A stretch of 64,000 bases of DNA from Isoetes taiwanensis (Eukaryota > Streptophyta > Lycopodiopsida > Isoetales > Isoetaceae), in assembly GCA_021234155.1 (NCBI GenBank), contig JAJEKV010000055.1, positions 1,533,090 to 1,597,089 of the forward strand, given 5' to 3'. The notes beneath the pieces are model-generated. The model was given only the letters and a program-made list of their open reading frames with translations, searched no databases and had not been told where the DNA came from. Of the stretch, positions 12,150 through 22,420 are shown in pieces (the stretch's first letter is position 1; every line of letters starts with the position of its first letter). A program made the position numbers and the translations under genes.

Positions 12150-15100
12150 ATCGTGGCCGCCAGGATAATGTGCTGGAATATAAATAGCATAAATGCAACT
12201 AAAGTAGGAACAATGCAAGATGTTTTGGCTGATGTAGATATAGTATTTTTCTTGGAAACTTGTGAGAATGAAGAGCGAGGAATGCCAGACATTGATGGTT
12301 TTTATTTATTGCAATCGGTTTGGAATTTTAAACACTGGAAGTTAAAGGGTCATGGTGGTATTGCATGTTACGTAAGGCATAAGCTTATGCATTTGGTACA
12401 ATCAGTGGATGGCGTAGGAACTAAGCAGCACATTTGGGTTGAGCTTCCAGGAAAGAATGGAAAAGTTTTCATTGCAGGATGTTATTATCCACCGCGGGAA
12501 TCCCCTAGCTAAAATGGCAATGATTTAGATAGGGATGATCCATTTTTTGCATTAGAAAATGATATTCTTAAACTAGCACAGCATGGAGATGTGCTCTTAA
12601 TAGGAGATTTTAATGGCCGGATTGGGAACAAACAAGCAGCAGTAGCAAGCACTGAAGGAGAACCCATATGGATGGAGATGATGGATGGGCATGAGATGTC
12701 AAAATGTGGATGGTCTAGGGATTCTGATGATAAAATACGCTGGCCCACACCTCAAGGGAACCACATATTGAATTTGTGTACTGGCTTGGACATGATAATA
12801 TATAATGGGATGAGTAAATATCCTGGATCTGGAAAGCTTACTTGTAGGGGTGCTAGTGTTGTTGACCTGGTTATTGCAAAGCCAGAACTGATCAGGGAAT
12901 AAATTACTAATCGCATATTTCTTATTAGCTAAAATGACTTTAGCTAAACTTGCTCGATATTAATCACAAAACTTTCTGTGGTTTAGCTAAACTCTATACA
13001 TTTTTCCTCTCATACTTTCTAGTGTTTAGCTAAACTAACCCAAACATCATCCCAAAAATTTCTATGGTGTGGTCAACAGAAAATATTAAGTCAAATCACT
13101 ATACTTCTTTTTAATTGTTTCCACTTATTTTAGTCATTTTCTTTGTGAAAACATTCTAAAATAATGCTAACTAGCAAAGTCTAGGACCCAAATTAATTCA
13201 TAATGCTAGAAACTAAATTACTAATCATATATTTCTTATAAACTAGAACAATGTTAGCTAAACTAGCCTGAAATTCATTCTAAAAGTTTCTATGGTTTAG
13301 CTAAACAATACCAATTTTCACTCTCTTACTTTCTAGCGTTTGGCTAAAGAGCTCCAGGGTTGGTGCAGTCCCGAAAAAAGTTAAGCTAAAATTATTAATT
13401 TTTTCTCAATTTTTTACATTTACTTTAGCCATTTTTTTTTTTGAAATGTGCTAAAAAATCGCCAAATAGCTAAGTTTAGCCCTTAAATTATTCCATGGAA
13501 CTGATGGATTAGATATCAGATTTTAGCATTGGTGATGATAGATCAGAATCTGATCATACGCCTATAACAGTAACTGTGAGCATGGAGAAGCATGCATTTA
13601 TTCTAGATACTGTCAAAGTTGCACCTAGAATAAGTATGCGCTACAATAAAGCTAGTGAATATGAAGCGATGTGTGAGCAGCATGCAGGTACATTGATATG
13701 GCCAGATAAAGCTGATGACCTTAGCACTTTGCTTGGTGAAATGGTCCTCGAATCTGCCACCAGATGTTTTGTCTCCCAAAGAAAGCTAAAAGGGCTGCCT
13801 TGCAACAGCTGGTTCGATATGGAATGTAAAATGAAAAGACAGGAGTTTAAAACTGCACATGGGGAAAGAAGGAAGAAGCTTAAAAAGGAATATATGCAGA
13901 TTGTTAAATAAAAAAAGAAACGATGGCTTTACCAAAAACATTTGCATATGATTCGAGATTTGCTTGTTGAACCTAAAAGGTTCTGGAATAGGCTTAAGCC
14001 ACAATTGAATCAGACTGTTGTTTTGGATGTAGAGAAGTTGCTAGGCCAGGTACAAAAATTGTATCATGTTCCAGGATTGGAAGATAGTGTTAGCATACAA
14101 CATTTCACAGATGATAAATGGGGTTTTTCAATAAATGATATTGATATGGGACTGCAGAAACTGGCTAATGGGAAGGCTGCAGATGCAACCGGGCTTGCAG
14201 CGTAGATGTTTAAATGGGCTGGTGAGAAGACACGCGAAATCCTCCTCAAGCTGATGAATGCAGTCTTGCGAGATGGGTTTCCACGGTCATGGCAGATGAA
14301 CAGGGTTGTCCCTTTGCATAAGTCTGGAGATGTAAGCGATCCAGGTAATTATAGAATGATTATGATTAGTAGTCTTTTTGCAAAACTTTTTGCAACTATG
14401 GTAAATAGCAAAAATCGCTGGTTGGGCTTTGAAAAGAAACTAATGTTCGAGCCATGGGACAAGCGTGCTTTAGGCCCAAAAATCTACCATAGACCATTTA
14501 GTGACACTGCGAGCGATGATGGATTTGGTCACAGGGACAAGGAAACCTCTATATGCCCTCTTTGTGGATTATGCCAAAGCATTTGACACGGTAGACAGAA
14601 ATAATTTATGGGAAAGAATGGATAAACTTGGAGTACCAAATGAACTAGATGCGAACAAAAGCGCTATATGAGAAAGTACTAGTTCGGCTATCTTTTCCCT
14701 ATTACGAAGAATGTAAAAAGTAGTAGTTAGTAATATTGGTGTTAAGCGTATCTGTCTATGTCTCCCACGTTATTTGGTTTGTTTATTGACCAAATTTGGA
14801 GGGAGTGGGTTTTGAGCTACGGGGAGACGGCATGGCATTGGGCGGTATGTGATGTTGCTACTTCTCTATCTTTGATGATGTAGTAATTCTGTCAAGGTCG
14901 ATTGATAGGTATCTGAAGCATTTGGAGGCTTTAAATACTTTTTGTGATAATAAGGGTATGAAGGTGAATATGGCCAAGACCAAAATGATTGTCTTTGGAG
15001 CCCTTAAAGTGGACCATCTTAAGTTCTCGCTATAAAGGCGAAAGGTGGAAATTGTGGACTCATATAAATATTTGGGCATCCAGTGGATAAGAGCCCCGTT

Positions 15101-16087
15101 GGAACCAAAGCGGTGGAACAAAAGAATCAATGGTGGCTTGAAAGCTCTCTACAAACATGCAACGAAAGTGCTAAAGCTGAAATTTGGAATTTCAGCCTTA
15201 AAAAGACATTATATGCTGTGTTAGTACAATCGGTACTATTGTATGGTTGTGAAGTGTGGGCACCTGGCTTGGCAGATGACACTTGGAGGAAAATTGAGAA
15301 GGTTCAAAAAAAGTTTTTTAGAACAGAACTGGGGGTTAAGGCACAGACCCCATATGATATGTTATGGGCTGAATGTGGGATGATGAGTTTAGAAGCGGAA
15401 GCGCTATGTAGGACGCTTGCTTATGTATGTAAAGTGCAGCTAGGGAGGCAAAATCATGTCATACCCAATATGGCCTTGGAAGCAACTAGACATAAGGGGT
15501 GGTATGCAGAGGTAGAGATATGGATGAGGAGATGGGATCTAGATCCCCATGAACTTCTTGCACACCATGATGACCTTAGATCCCATGTGGTAGAAAAGTC
15601 ATGGCGCATTCCAGAAGTGAAAAAAGAATATTATAGGCAGTTTATTAACCCTCATCTGTTATCACCGAAATATCTTGAGATGGGGATTTCAGTTAAGTCC
15701 AGGCATGCAATCAGCAGGGTCAGACTTAGTTCACACAGGTTGGGCGTGGAAGTAGGGCGTTGGAATCATATTCCACATGCCCTAAGAGTATGTAAGCTGT
15801 GTGGTATGAATGCCGTTGAAGATGAAGTACATACGCTTTTGAGTTGTCCAGCATACACATATCTCAGGGGTAAGTATCAAGTTACTTGTGATAATTTGAG
15901 AGATTTTTTTGATCTACCAAGCACTAAGATAGGACAATTCATTATAGAAGTGCTTGAGCATCGAAACCATTTATTGAAATTATCTAATTGTAAGGAGAGA
16001 ACTGATGATGAGTGGGAGGGAGCTAATGCATTTCTATCTGAGGATGCATTAGAAGATATTTTCTACAATGTTGAATGTACTCCGTGA
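12150..16087 (+). pseudogene. LINE A ORF2: endonuclease and reverse transcriptase, broken
   Basis: The apurinic-type endonuclease begins near 12,153 (MCWNINSINA), with DIVFFLETCENEE, GHGGIACYVR and GDFNGRIG (about 12,603). The SDH motif (RSESDHTPI) comes after the inserted MITE. The RT region follows: LQKLANGKAAD, RVVPLHKSGD, and NYRMIMISSLFAKLF. The palm segment reads VDYAKAFDTVDRNNLWERM only in another frame. The expected YADD is degraded to a FDDVV-like form near 14,873. A continuous stretch at 15,083-16,087 carries the tether region (YGCEVWAPGLADDTWRKIEK) and a Cys-His cluster (CKLCGMNAVEDEVHTLLSC). Several stops and frameshifts make it inactive. Confidence 0.85.
12893..13497. mobile_element. 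hAT-type MITE inserted in LINE A
   Basis: GAACTGAT occurs on both sides (12,885-12,892 and 13,498-13,505), an 8-bp target duplication as made by hAT transposases. The ends are CAGGGAATAAATTA and, inverted, CATGGAATAATTTA. Removing the element and one target copy puts the LINE endonuclease frame (AKPEL before, DFSIGDD after) back in register. The 605-bp interior has no coding capacity and many TTTAGCTAAA-like motifs, probably subterminal binding sites. Two internal halves, each starting AATTACTAATC, are about 310 bp apart. Confidence 0.8.
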
Positions 16088-16160
16088 ACGTCTCATAGGC
16101 CTGGTGGCCTGCAGGCGTGATATTTATATACATTTCATTTCATTTCATTTCATTTCATTT

Positions 16161-16387
16161 CTCTCCTATGTCTCTTCCCCCCCCTCTCTCTCTCTCTTCA
16201 TCTCTTCTCTCTCCTCTCCTCTCTACTCCCCTTTCTCTCTTCTCTCTCTCTCTCTTTCTCCTCCTCTCCTCTCTCTCTCTCCTCTTCCCTCTCTTCTCTC
16301 TCTCTCTCTCCTCTCTCTCCTCTCTCTCTCCCCTCTTTTCCTTCTCTCTCTCCTATCTCTTTCCTCTCTCTTTATTTCTCCCCCCTC

Positions 16388-16418
<31 letters not shown>

Positions 16419-16419
16419 T
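16161..16419 (+). repeat. polypyrimidine tract between LINE A and LINE B
   Basis: About 260 bases of C and T lie between the CATTT tail of LINE A and the first ORF1 codons of LINE B. They share an ordered stretch with the tract at 10,801-11,661 (TTTTCCTTCTCTCTCTCC and what follows), which argues for common descent. Confidence 0.9.
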
Positions 16420-16854
16420 GAGACCACTTTGAGGCAACTAAATGACCGTATGAATTACATGGCAGATCAACAGGAAAGGCAACAGAAGGCCCTTAATGTG
16501 AGAATTACAGGATTGCCCGAAGAGGACAGAGAGAACACTCTTGAAACGGTCAGACTTTTTCTTGCTCAAAGTTTGCAAATAGACCCGGAAATAGCACAAG
16601 AAGCTTTTCGTGTTGGAAAAAGGGACAATGGAACTAGAAATATTGTGGTTAGAGCAGCAAGCAAGGAGGGGAAATCGCAGGTTATGAGAAGCAGGGGACT
16701 TTTGAAAGGTAAACATATCTGGGTTAATGATGACTTAACCAAAATACAGTTTCAACAGAGAAAAGAGGAGGTACAAAAAATGAAAGAGGCAAGGCAGGAA
16801 GGAAAGAAAGCATTTTGGAGAGGCAATAAGGTAATAGTGGAAGCTAATGAATAG
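16420..16854 (+). CDS. LINE B ORF1, nucleic-acid-binding protein
   Basis: An open frame leaves the C/T tract and runs to a stop at 16,852-16,854. The informative part begins LRQLNDRMNYMADQQERQQ, a predicted coiled coil. An RRM-like core follows (KALNVRITGLPEEDRENT), then AFRVGKRDNGTRNIVV, and a C-terminal segment LLKGKHIWVNDDLT with a lysine-rich tail. This order matches L1-type ORF1 proteins, which bind element RNA in a ribonucleoprotein particle. No in-frame ATG is clear upstream of MNYMADQQ, so the true start could be that Met or lie inside the tract. It overlaps no other gene, and ORF2 begins within about 15 bases. Confidence 0.8.
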   Translation, partial: ETTLRQLNDRMNYMADQQERQQKALNVRITGLPEEDRENTLETVRLFLAQSLQIDPEIAQEAFRVGKRDNGTRNIVVRAASKEGKSQVMRSRGLLKGKHIWVNDDLTKIQFQQRKEEVQKMKEARQEGKKAFWRGNKVIVEANE

Positions 16855-16863
16855 GGAAACCAG

Positions 16864-19800
16864 ACCATCAAGATTTGTTCTTGGAATATAAATGGGTTGG
16901 ATGCTTTAAAGGCTGGTTCAATTGTAGCAGAACTTAAAAACTGGGACGTTGTCTTTTTCTTGGAAACACATGAGCACGAGGAAAGTTGTATACCGGAGAT
17001 TCCAGGATTTGTGGTTGTTTGTAAAACTTGGCAAGTAAAGGGATGGAGACATAAAGGATTTGGAGGGATAGCATGTTTTGTGCGACCGGAGTTTGGGCAC
17101 TGCATTAAGGCGGTAGAAATTAAATCGCAACAGACAATCTGGGTGGAAGTTTCAGGTATTGATGGTAAATTATTTATAGGGGGTGTTATTTTCCACCTCG
17201 TGGCTCTCCAGTGTATAATCAGGGGGATCTAGATGTAGAAGACCCTTTTCATCATCTGGAGCAACAAGCATTGGAACTAATGGCTCTAGGGGAAGTGGTG
17301 TTAGTGGGCGATTTTAATGGAAGGGTTGGTCCTAGACAAGCTAGTATTTTTTGTGCATCAAAGGATCCCATTTGGTTAGATACTCTGAATAATGATGAAG
17401 TACAAATGGCAGGCTGGGCAAGAAAAACGGAGGATGATTATGAATATGTTACACCACAAGGCAGTCATTTATTGAATTTGTGTGGGGGACTAGGTTTTGT
17501 GATATACAATGGCACATCAAATTATCCGTTATCAGGTGGAGCCACATCTAGAGGGGCTCAAAGCGGGATCAAGTGTGGTAGATTACCTCATTGCGGCCGG
17601 ATCATATGATAGACAAGATAGTAGACTTGAGTGGTACAAGATTGTCCGTAATCTGATCATTTACCATTGGTGTTCCATCTTAGAATAAGCGCACCATTGC
17701 AAGGGATGCAAGATGTGCGACAAGAGGTAACTTCAAAACGTGTTCTCTTTGATTACTATAAAGCTGATCAATATGCAAAAATTGTGAGGAAAAAAAATCA
17801 GCAATTTAGAATGGCCCACTAAGGTAACAGATTTGGATAGTTGGCTTACTACCTTGTTGATTGAAAGTGCAAATGAATGCTTTATGTCTGCTAGAAAGGC
17901 CAAGGGACTGCCATGCAATAAATGGTATGACGAGGAGTGTAAGGATTGGAGGATTAAATATAAACATGCACAGGCACATGAAAAGGAAGCCATACTGAAG
18001 ATCTATAGGAAAACAGTCAGACGGAAAAGGCGCAAATTTGAGGAGGATAAGCAGGTGACATTTGTAAAAAATATAGTGGCAGCACCTCGGAAGTTTTGGG
18101 GCGGTTTAAAAAATAGAAAGGGGCAAAAAGTTCAAGTAGAGGAGGAGTTGTTAGTAGAGCACCTTACTAAACTGTATCACTTGCAGGGTCACGATGGGAG
18201 GATGCCAGGAGGAAGTGAATATGGAACATTTATGGAAAAAGAGATAGAAGAGGGTATTGGTCGGCTAGCTAATGGGAAAGCCTTGGACGCTATGGGTCTC
18301 TCTGCAGAAATGATTAAATGGGCCGGGCCACAGACACTGAAGGTTATTACCCGAATGTTTAATGCTGTCACACAGGAAGGCTTTCCACTAGCTTGGCAGG
18401 TAAATAGAGTAACTCCCATTCATAAAGCAGGAGATGTGACGAATCCAGGTAATTATAGAATGGTGATGGTTGGGAGTCTTTTTGCAAAACTGTTTGCTAC
18501 AGTCTTGGAAAGAAAACTCAGCTCATGGGCAGAGGAAAAGGGGGTAAGATCCGCAATGCAAGCAGGATTTAGACCCAAAAAATCCACGATTGATCATTTG
18601 GTAACTTTTCGGGCTATAACAGAATCGGTCAAGAAGACCAAGAAACCATTGTTTGCGCTGTTTGTTGATTTTTCAAAGGCTTTCGTCTGCTTAAACGGGA
18701 ACATCTCAGGGGCAAGGATGGATAAACTCAATGTCCCAATGGTTATCGAAATGCAAAGGGCTCTACTCTATCAGAAAGTGACGGTAAAACTATCTTTTCC
18801 GCTCTCCCAGCACTATGAAATTGTCTCTAATATAGGTGTGAAGCAGGGATGCCCTTTGTCTCCTACATTGTTTGGCCTGTTTATTGATGAATTGGATGAA
18901 TGGATAACCTCACAGGGAGGGGAAGGAACATTTTTACGTGAGCATATTATGCGCTTGCTGATTTATGCAGATGATGTGGTGATGTTTTCACGTAGTGCCC
19001 AGGGTTTACAAAAAGCACCTAGGTGCACTCTTTTTAGTTTTTGGCTAAGTGATGGATATGAGAGTAAACCTTGAGAAGACAAAAATTATGATATTTGGGC
19101 AAAAGAAAACTGATCATTACACCTTTTTGTATGATAGCAAACCTGTAGAAATCACATCTTCCTACAAATATTTGGGTTTGTTAGCACACAATGACTACAA
19201 ATGGAATCTAGCCGTAGACCAGAGAGTTGATGGGGGTTTAAAGGCTTTGTTTGACATGCAGAGGCGGTGCAAGAAGGCAGATCTTATTAAGTTTGATCTC
19301 AAGAAGACACTTTATGTAGCGCTAGTGCGTCCAGTTGCTTTGTATGGATGCGAAGTCTGGGGGCCTGGTCTAGCTCTGGATAGATGGAAAAGGTTAGAAA
19401 AAATTCAAAAGAAATTCATGCTCACGGAACTTGGAGTAAAGATGCAAACTCCCATAGGGATGATGCTTGCTGAAACAGGGCTTATGCCACTTGAGGTGGA
19501 AGCTTTATATCAAACAATTGTCTATGTTAGGAAGGTGTGGGCAAACAATAGAGAAGGATTACCAGGACTTGCTATGGAACAAAGTGTACACAAAGGTTGG
19601 TATGCAGATTTCTTAAAATGGTTATACAAATGGGGTATTACCTTTGATCGGATCCCGATGCTAAGCAGATTAAGGATTTCGTGGTACCGTAAAAGCACGA
19701 GATAAGCTACGAGTGATCCAGGATCTAAATCTATATTTTATAGGACAATGTTTAATCCTTCATTACGAGAGGCTTTTACTTAAATCAGGTAAGCTCCATA

Positions 19801-20170
19801 TATAAGTTTACAACTAATCAAAGTGAGAATGAGACTCAGTTCACATCATTTGGGGGTTGAGGTGGGTAGATGGGGAGACATTCCACAGATTTCAGGTTGT
19901 GCAAAGCTTGTGACAAAGAAATGGTAGAAGATGAGGAACATTTCCTGCTTTGCATTGTCGTGCATACCATGATCTTAGGGTCAAATATGGTCTTAATTGT
20001 ATTGCTTTAGAGGATTTATTTATAAAAGCAACTCGCTCCAAAGAATAGCAAAACTTCATTGTTTGAGGCTCTTCCAAAAAGAGAGAATTACATAATGCAC
20101 TACAAAACACTTTTGGTTGATTATGAGCTTGGTATGAGAGATGACTAATGACCCTCAAGCATGAGGGCAT
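16864..20170 (+). pseudogene. LINE B ORF2: endonuclease, RT, zinc knuckle
   Basis: The endonuclease starts near 16,873 (ICSWNINGLDALKAG), with VVFFLETHEHEES, GFGGIACFVR and, after a frameshift near 17,190, VVLVGDFNGRVG. A further shift near 17,560 precedes the SDH region. The RT is open from 17,833 to 19,074: LANGKALDAMG, NRVTPIHKAGD, QAGFRPKKSTIDHL, FVDFSKAF, GVKQGCPLSPTLFGLF and a canonical YADDVV at 18,964-18,981. The palm motif after FSKAF is altered by a local shift (expected DTV is replaced). The C-terminal part continues in a new frame from 19,049 with YGCEVWGPGLALDRWKRLEK and, further shifted, CKACDKEMVEDEEHFLL near 19,905. Catalytic Asp pairs survive, but the protein cannot be made in one piece. 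Confidence 0.85.
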
Positions 20171-20280
20171 TACTTAGTTATGCTATTGTACAAAGAACTT
20201 TGTATTTTTGGATCGTCTCATAGATCTTGATGGTCTAGTAGGCCCGAAATTAATAAAATCTTCTTCTTCTTCTTCTTCTT

Positions 20281-20730
20281 CTCTCTCTCTCTTCTCTCTC
20301 CTCTCTTCTCTTCTCTCTTCTCTCTCCTCTCTCTTCTTTCTCTCTCCTCTCCTCTCCTCTCCTCTCTCTCTCTCTCCTCTCCTCTCTCTATCTCTTTCTC
20401 TCTCCTCTCTCTCCTCTTTTCTTTGTCTTTACCCCCTCTCCTCCCCCTCTCTCTCTCCCCCCTTTCTCTCTATCCTATCTCTCTCCTCTCTCTATTTCTC
20501 CCCTCTCTCTCTATCTTTCTCTCTCTTTTCTATTCCTCTCTCTTCCCCCTCCTCTCTTCTCTCTCCTCTCTCTCCCCTCCCTCTCTCTTCCCTCTCTCCT
20601 CTCTCCTCTCTCCTCCTCTCTCTCTCCTCTCTCCTCTCTTCTTCCCCCCTCCCCTCTCCCATGTCTCTCTCTCTTGTCTCTCTCTCTCTCCCACATCTCT
20701 CTCCCCCTCTGGCTTTCCCTCTTCTCTCTC
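20281..20730 (+). repeat. polypyrimidine tract downstream of LINE B
   Basis: About 450 bases of C/T follow the CTT tail of LINE B. They contain CCTATCTCTCTCC and CTATTTCTCCCCTCTCTCTC, again in the same order as the other two tracts. No LINE ORF follows it, so it is either the right flank of a pyrimidine-rich insertion target or an orphan 5' end of a third copy. Confidence 0.85.
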
Positions 20731-20849
20731 TAGCTTTATTCTAGAACATTCTAGAAGGAACTTTTAACATCCAGGCTTTTAATTAACCAAGGGAATTTCC
20801 ATTGCCCAGCCTTAACTAAGTATGAACTTCCTATTCTTTCAAGAAAAGA

Positions 20850-21065
20850 CTGGTTGGTCTAGTGGTAAGGGTGGGGGGTTTGGGGGGCAATGTCCAGGGT
20901 TCAAGTCCGTGGTAAACCAAAAAAAATTTGTCCACCAAACTTGGAAGCTTTTGAGAGGCCAAGGCCCACGGACGGCCCGGATCAAGCCACGTGGCATATC
21001 CTTATCCGTCGATGGGGTGTGAAATACTTACTCACTCACGGGTTCGAATCCCCCACAAAACATAA
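20850..21065 (+). mobile_element. candidate tRNA-derived SINE
   Basis: TGGTCTAGTGG at 20,855-20,865 fits the RNA polymerase III A box, and GGTTCAAGTCC at 20,898-20,908 fits the B box at tRNA-like spacing. The G-rich stretch between them and the lack of a cloverleaf rule out a functional tRNA gene. A second, perfect B-box match, GGTTCGAATCC, lies at 21,041-21,051, so this may be a composite or dimeric element. No poly-A tail or target duplication was found, so its limits are approximate. Confidence 0.5.
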
Positions 21066-21380
21066 CATTTTAGAAGACTCTAGAAGCTTCTAGAATGTTC
21101 TGGAAATTCAAGAAGAAGCTTCTAGAATGTTCTAGAAGCTTTTAGTAGAAGCTTCTAGAAGTTTCAAGGATCCGACGGCCGAGAGCGCGCCACGTGGCAC
21201 CTCGTGAGCCGTCGATTCTAGAATTCTAGAGTCTTCTAGAATGTTCTAGAAGCTTAGCTTCTAGAACTTTCAACGATCCGACGGCCGAGAGCGCGCCACG
21301 TGGCACCTCGTGAGCCGTCGATGGGGGTGGAGTTACTCACTAACTCAACTCACTAACTAACTAACGGACACTATATATAG
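21060..21380 (+). promoter_or_regulatory. heat-shock-element-like and G-box repeat block with TATA box
   Basis: From 21,070 to 21,265 the sequence is dense in alternating GAA/TTC modules (TTCTAGAAGCTTCTAGAA and variants), which meet the nGAAnnTTCn rule for heat-shock factor binding. A 48-bp unit starting GATCCGACGGCCGAGAG and holding a CACGTG core occurs at 21,169-21,216 and 21,275-21,322, with a divergent third copy at about 20,964-21,016. Each unit has imperfect inverse ends (CCGACGGC and GCCGTCG). CTATATATAG at 21,371-21,380 could be a TATA box. No gene with a recognisable product follows, so it may be promoter-like sequence carried in a repeat. Confidence 0.45.
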
Positions 21381-22363
21381 ATTTGAAACAAGAAAGGGGA
21401 AACGAAATCTTCTGATGTTTGCAACATAAACAACAAAATTAGAACATTATGAACATTTGTTCCATCCAACTTAGGGAATATCGCCTAAATCATCATTTTA
21501 ATTTGTTGTAGCGCAATCAATTTGTTGCTCCTAACATCAAAGTATATCACATAGACATGGCCTTTCTAGAATACAAAATAGGTCTTTACAAAATTAAAGG
21601 TTTTGCATATATTCCCAAATGTTTAATATGTGCTTCCGTCGTCGCCTCGTATAAATTGTCCAGTCATTTTGTCTTCTTAGCTCTTCTTTCTTGCAAAGCT
21701 ACTGCTTATATCATCACTACTACTTGAAGTGCTTGGATTGAGAACTGGGTTTCTGCCATGATAGGCATCTGGTTTCGTCCAATACTCAAATGCAGATTTT
21801 CCAAATTTAGATCTATAGACCTTCTATTTTTTCCTATTCCTCTCATCCCATGAGCAGACATAGGTGTACTCTAGTTGTATGGCAGTAGGTGTCATGAAGG
21901 TCATCCAGATCTTTGCTATCCATGAAATTCTCTACTAGAACATCATCATATCCATAGTGCATGTGACCAAGGATCACGAAGATCATGTTCAGCTTTGTCC
22001 ATTTCATGGATCTTGATTCTCGTCTAGTAAATATCCTCATATTGGATTTGACAATACTGAAGATGAACACCATAATCAACATCAAGTAGAGAATTAGTTG
22101 GTATAAACAACAGTTCCTTTTGGAATTAACCCTCTTTTCAATATGAGTTTAGTTTTTGCCCTTTACCTAGCATCAATTACATCCCATGTGAATGGCCTAG
22201 AAACACCAAATGTTTGCTAAATTCCCAACTTTTCCTTCCCATCTGCTTGGAAGAAAATAGCTTTCCTTTTGGTGGCATTATCCTCCATGTTTTTCTGCCA
22301 TTTTCTCAGCCTCTTTCAAAGCCTTGGCCTCCCCTCTTATCTTCATTTGCAGATCCTTAACCT
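21381..22363. other. intergenic, no recognised gene
   Basis: A minus-strand open frame at 21,843-22,085 (80 codons) has no recognisable domain. Nothing else can be supported between the TATA-like site and the LINE C foldback. Confidence 0.45.
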
Positions 22364-22420
22364 TATCTGTGGAGGGACTGGTGCCCGCTCGGGGGCCGGG
22401 CACCAGTCCCTCCACAGATA
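22364..22420. repeat. perfect 24-bp foldback at the 5' end of LINE C
   Basis: Bases 22,364-22,387 are the exact inverse complement of 22,397-22,420, with a 9-base loop CTCGGGGGC. The arm begins TATCTGTGGAGGGACTGG. The right arm sits at the truncated start of LINE C, so the left arm looks like a short inverted copy of the LINE's first bases, as produced by twin priming or template snap-back during insertion. Confidence 0.9.

Larger units (their letters stand above)
11662..16160 (+). mobile_element. LINE A: non-LTR retrotransposon, defective
   Basis: A two-ORF LINE in plus orientation: an ORF1 nucleic-acid-binding protein, then an ORF2 with endonuclease, reverse transcriptase and a C-terminal zinc-knuckle region. 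It starts right after a C/T tract and ends after CGTCTCATAGGCCTGG in a CATTT repeat tail (16,131-16,160), after which another C/T tract begins. It carries a 605-bp MITE at 12,893-13,497 and several frameshifts and stops, so it cannot encode its own proteins. It is closely related to LINE B just downstream, in the same orientation. Confidence 0.85.
16420..20280 (+). mobile_element. LINE B: non-LTR retrotransposon, mildly defective
   Basis: Same family and orientation as LINE A, and better preserved. ORF1 is intact; ORF2 has a handful of frameshifts. The 3' end reads CGTCTCATAGATCTTGATGG, then AATTAATAAAAT, then a CTT repeat tail (about 20,260-20,280). The next C/T tract follows at once. Related 3' sequence (CGTCTCATAG) but a different repeat tail from LINE A shows the two are separate copies and not one simple tandem duplication. 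Confidence 0.88.

Noticed and set aside
14858-15130. Minus-strand frame of 90 codons in LINE A
   Set aside because: It is the shadow of the plus-strand LINE tether region, which has clear family motifs.
20855-20908. Functional tRNA gene
   Set aside because: Only the internal promoter boxes match; the D- and anticodon-stem pairing cannot be formed and the middle is a G-run.
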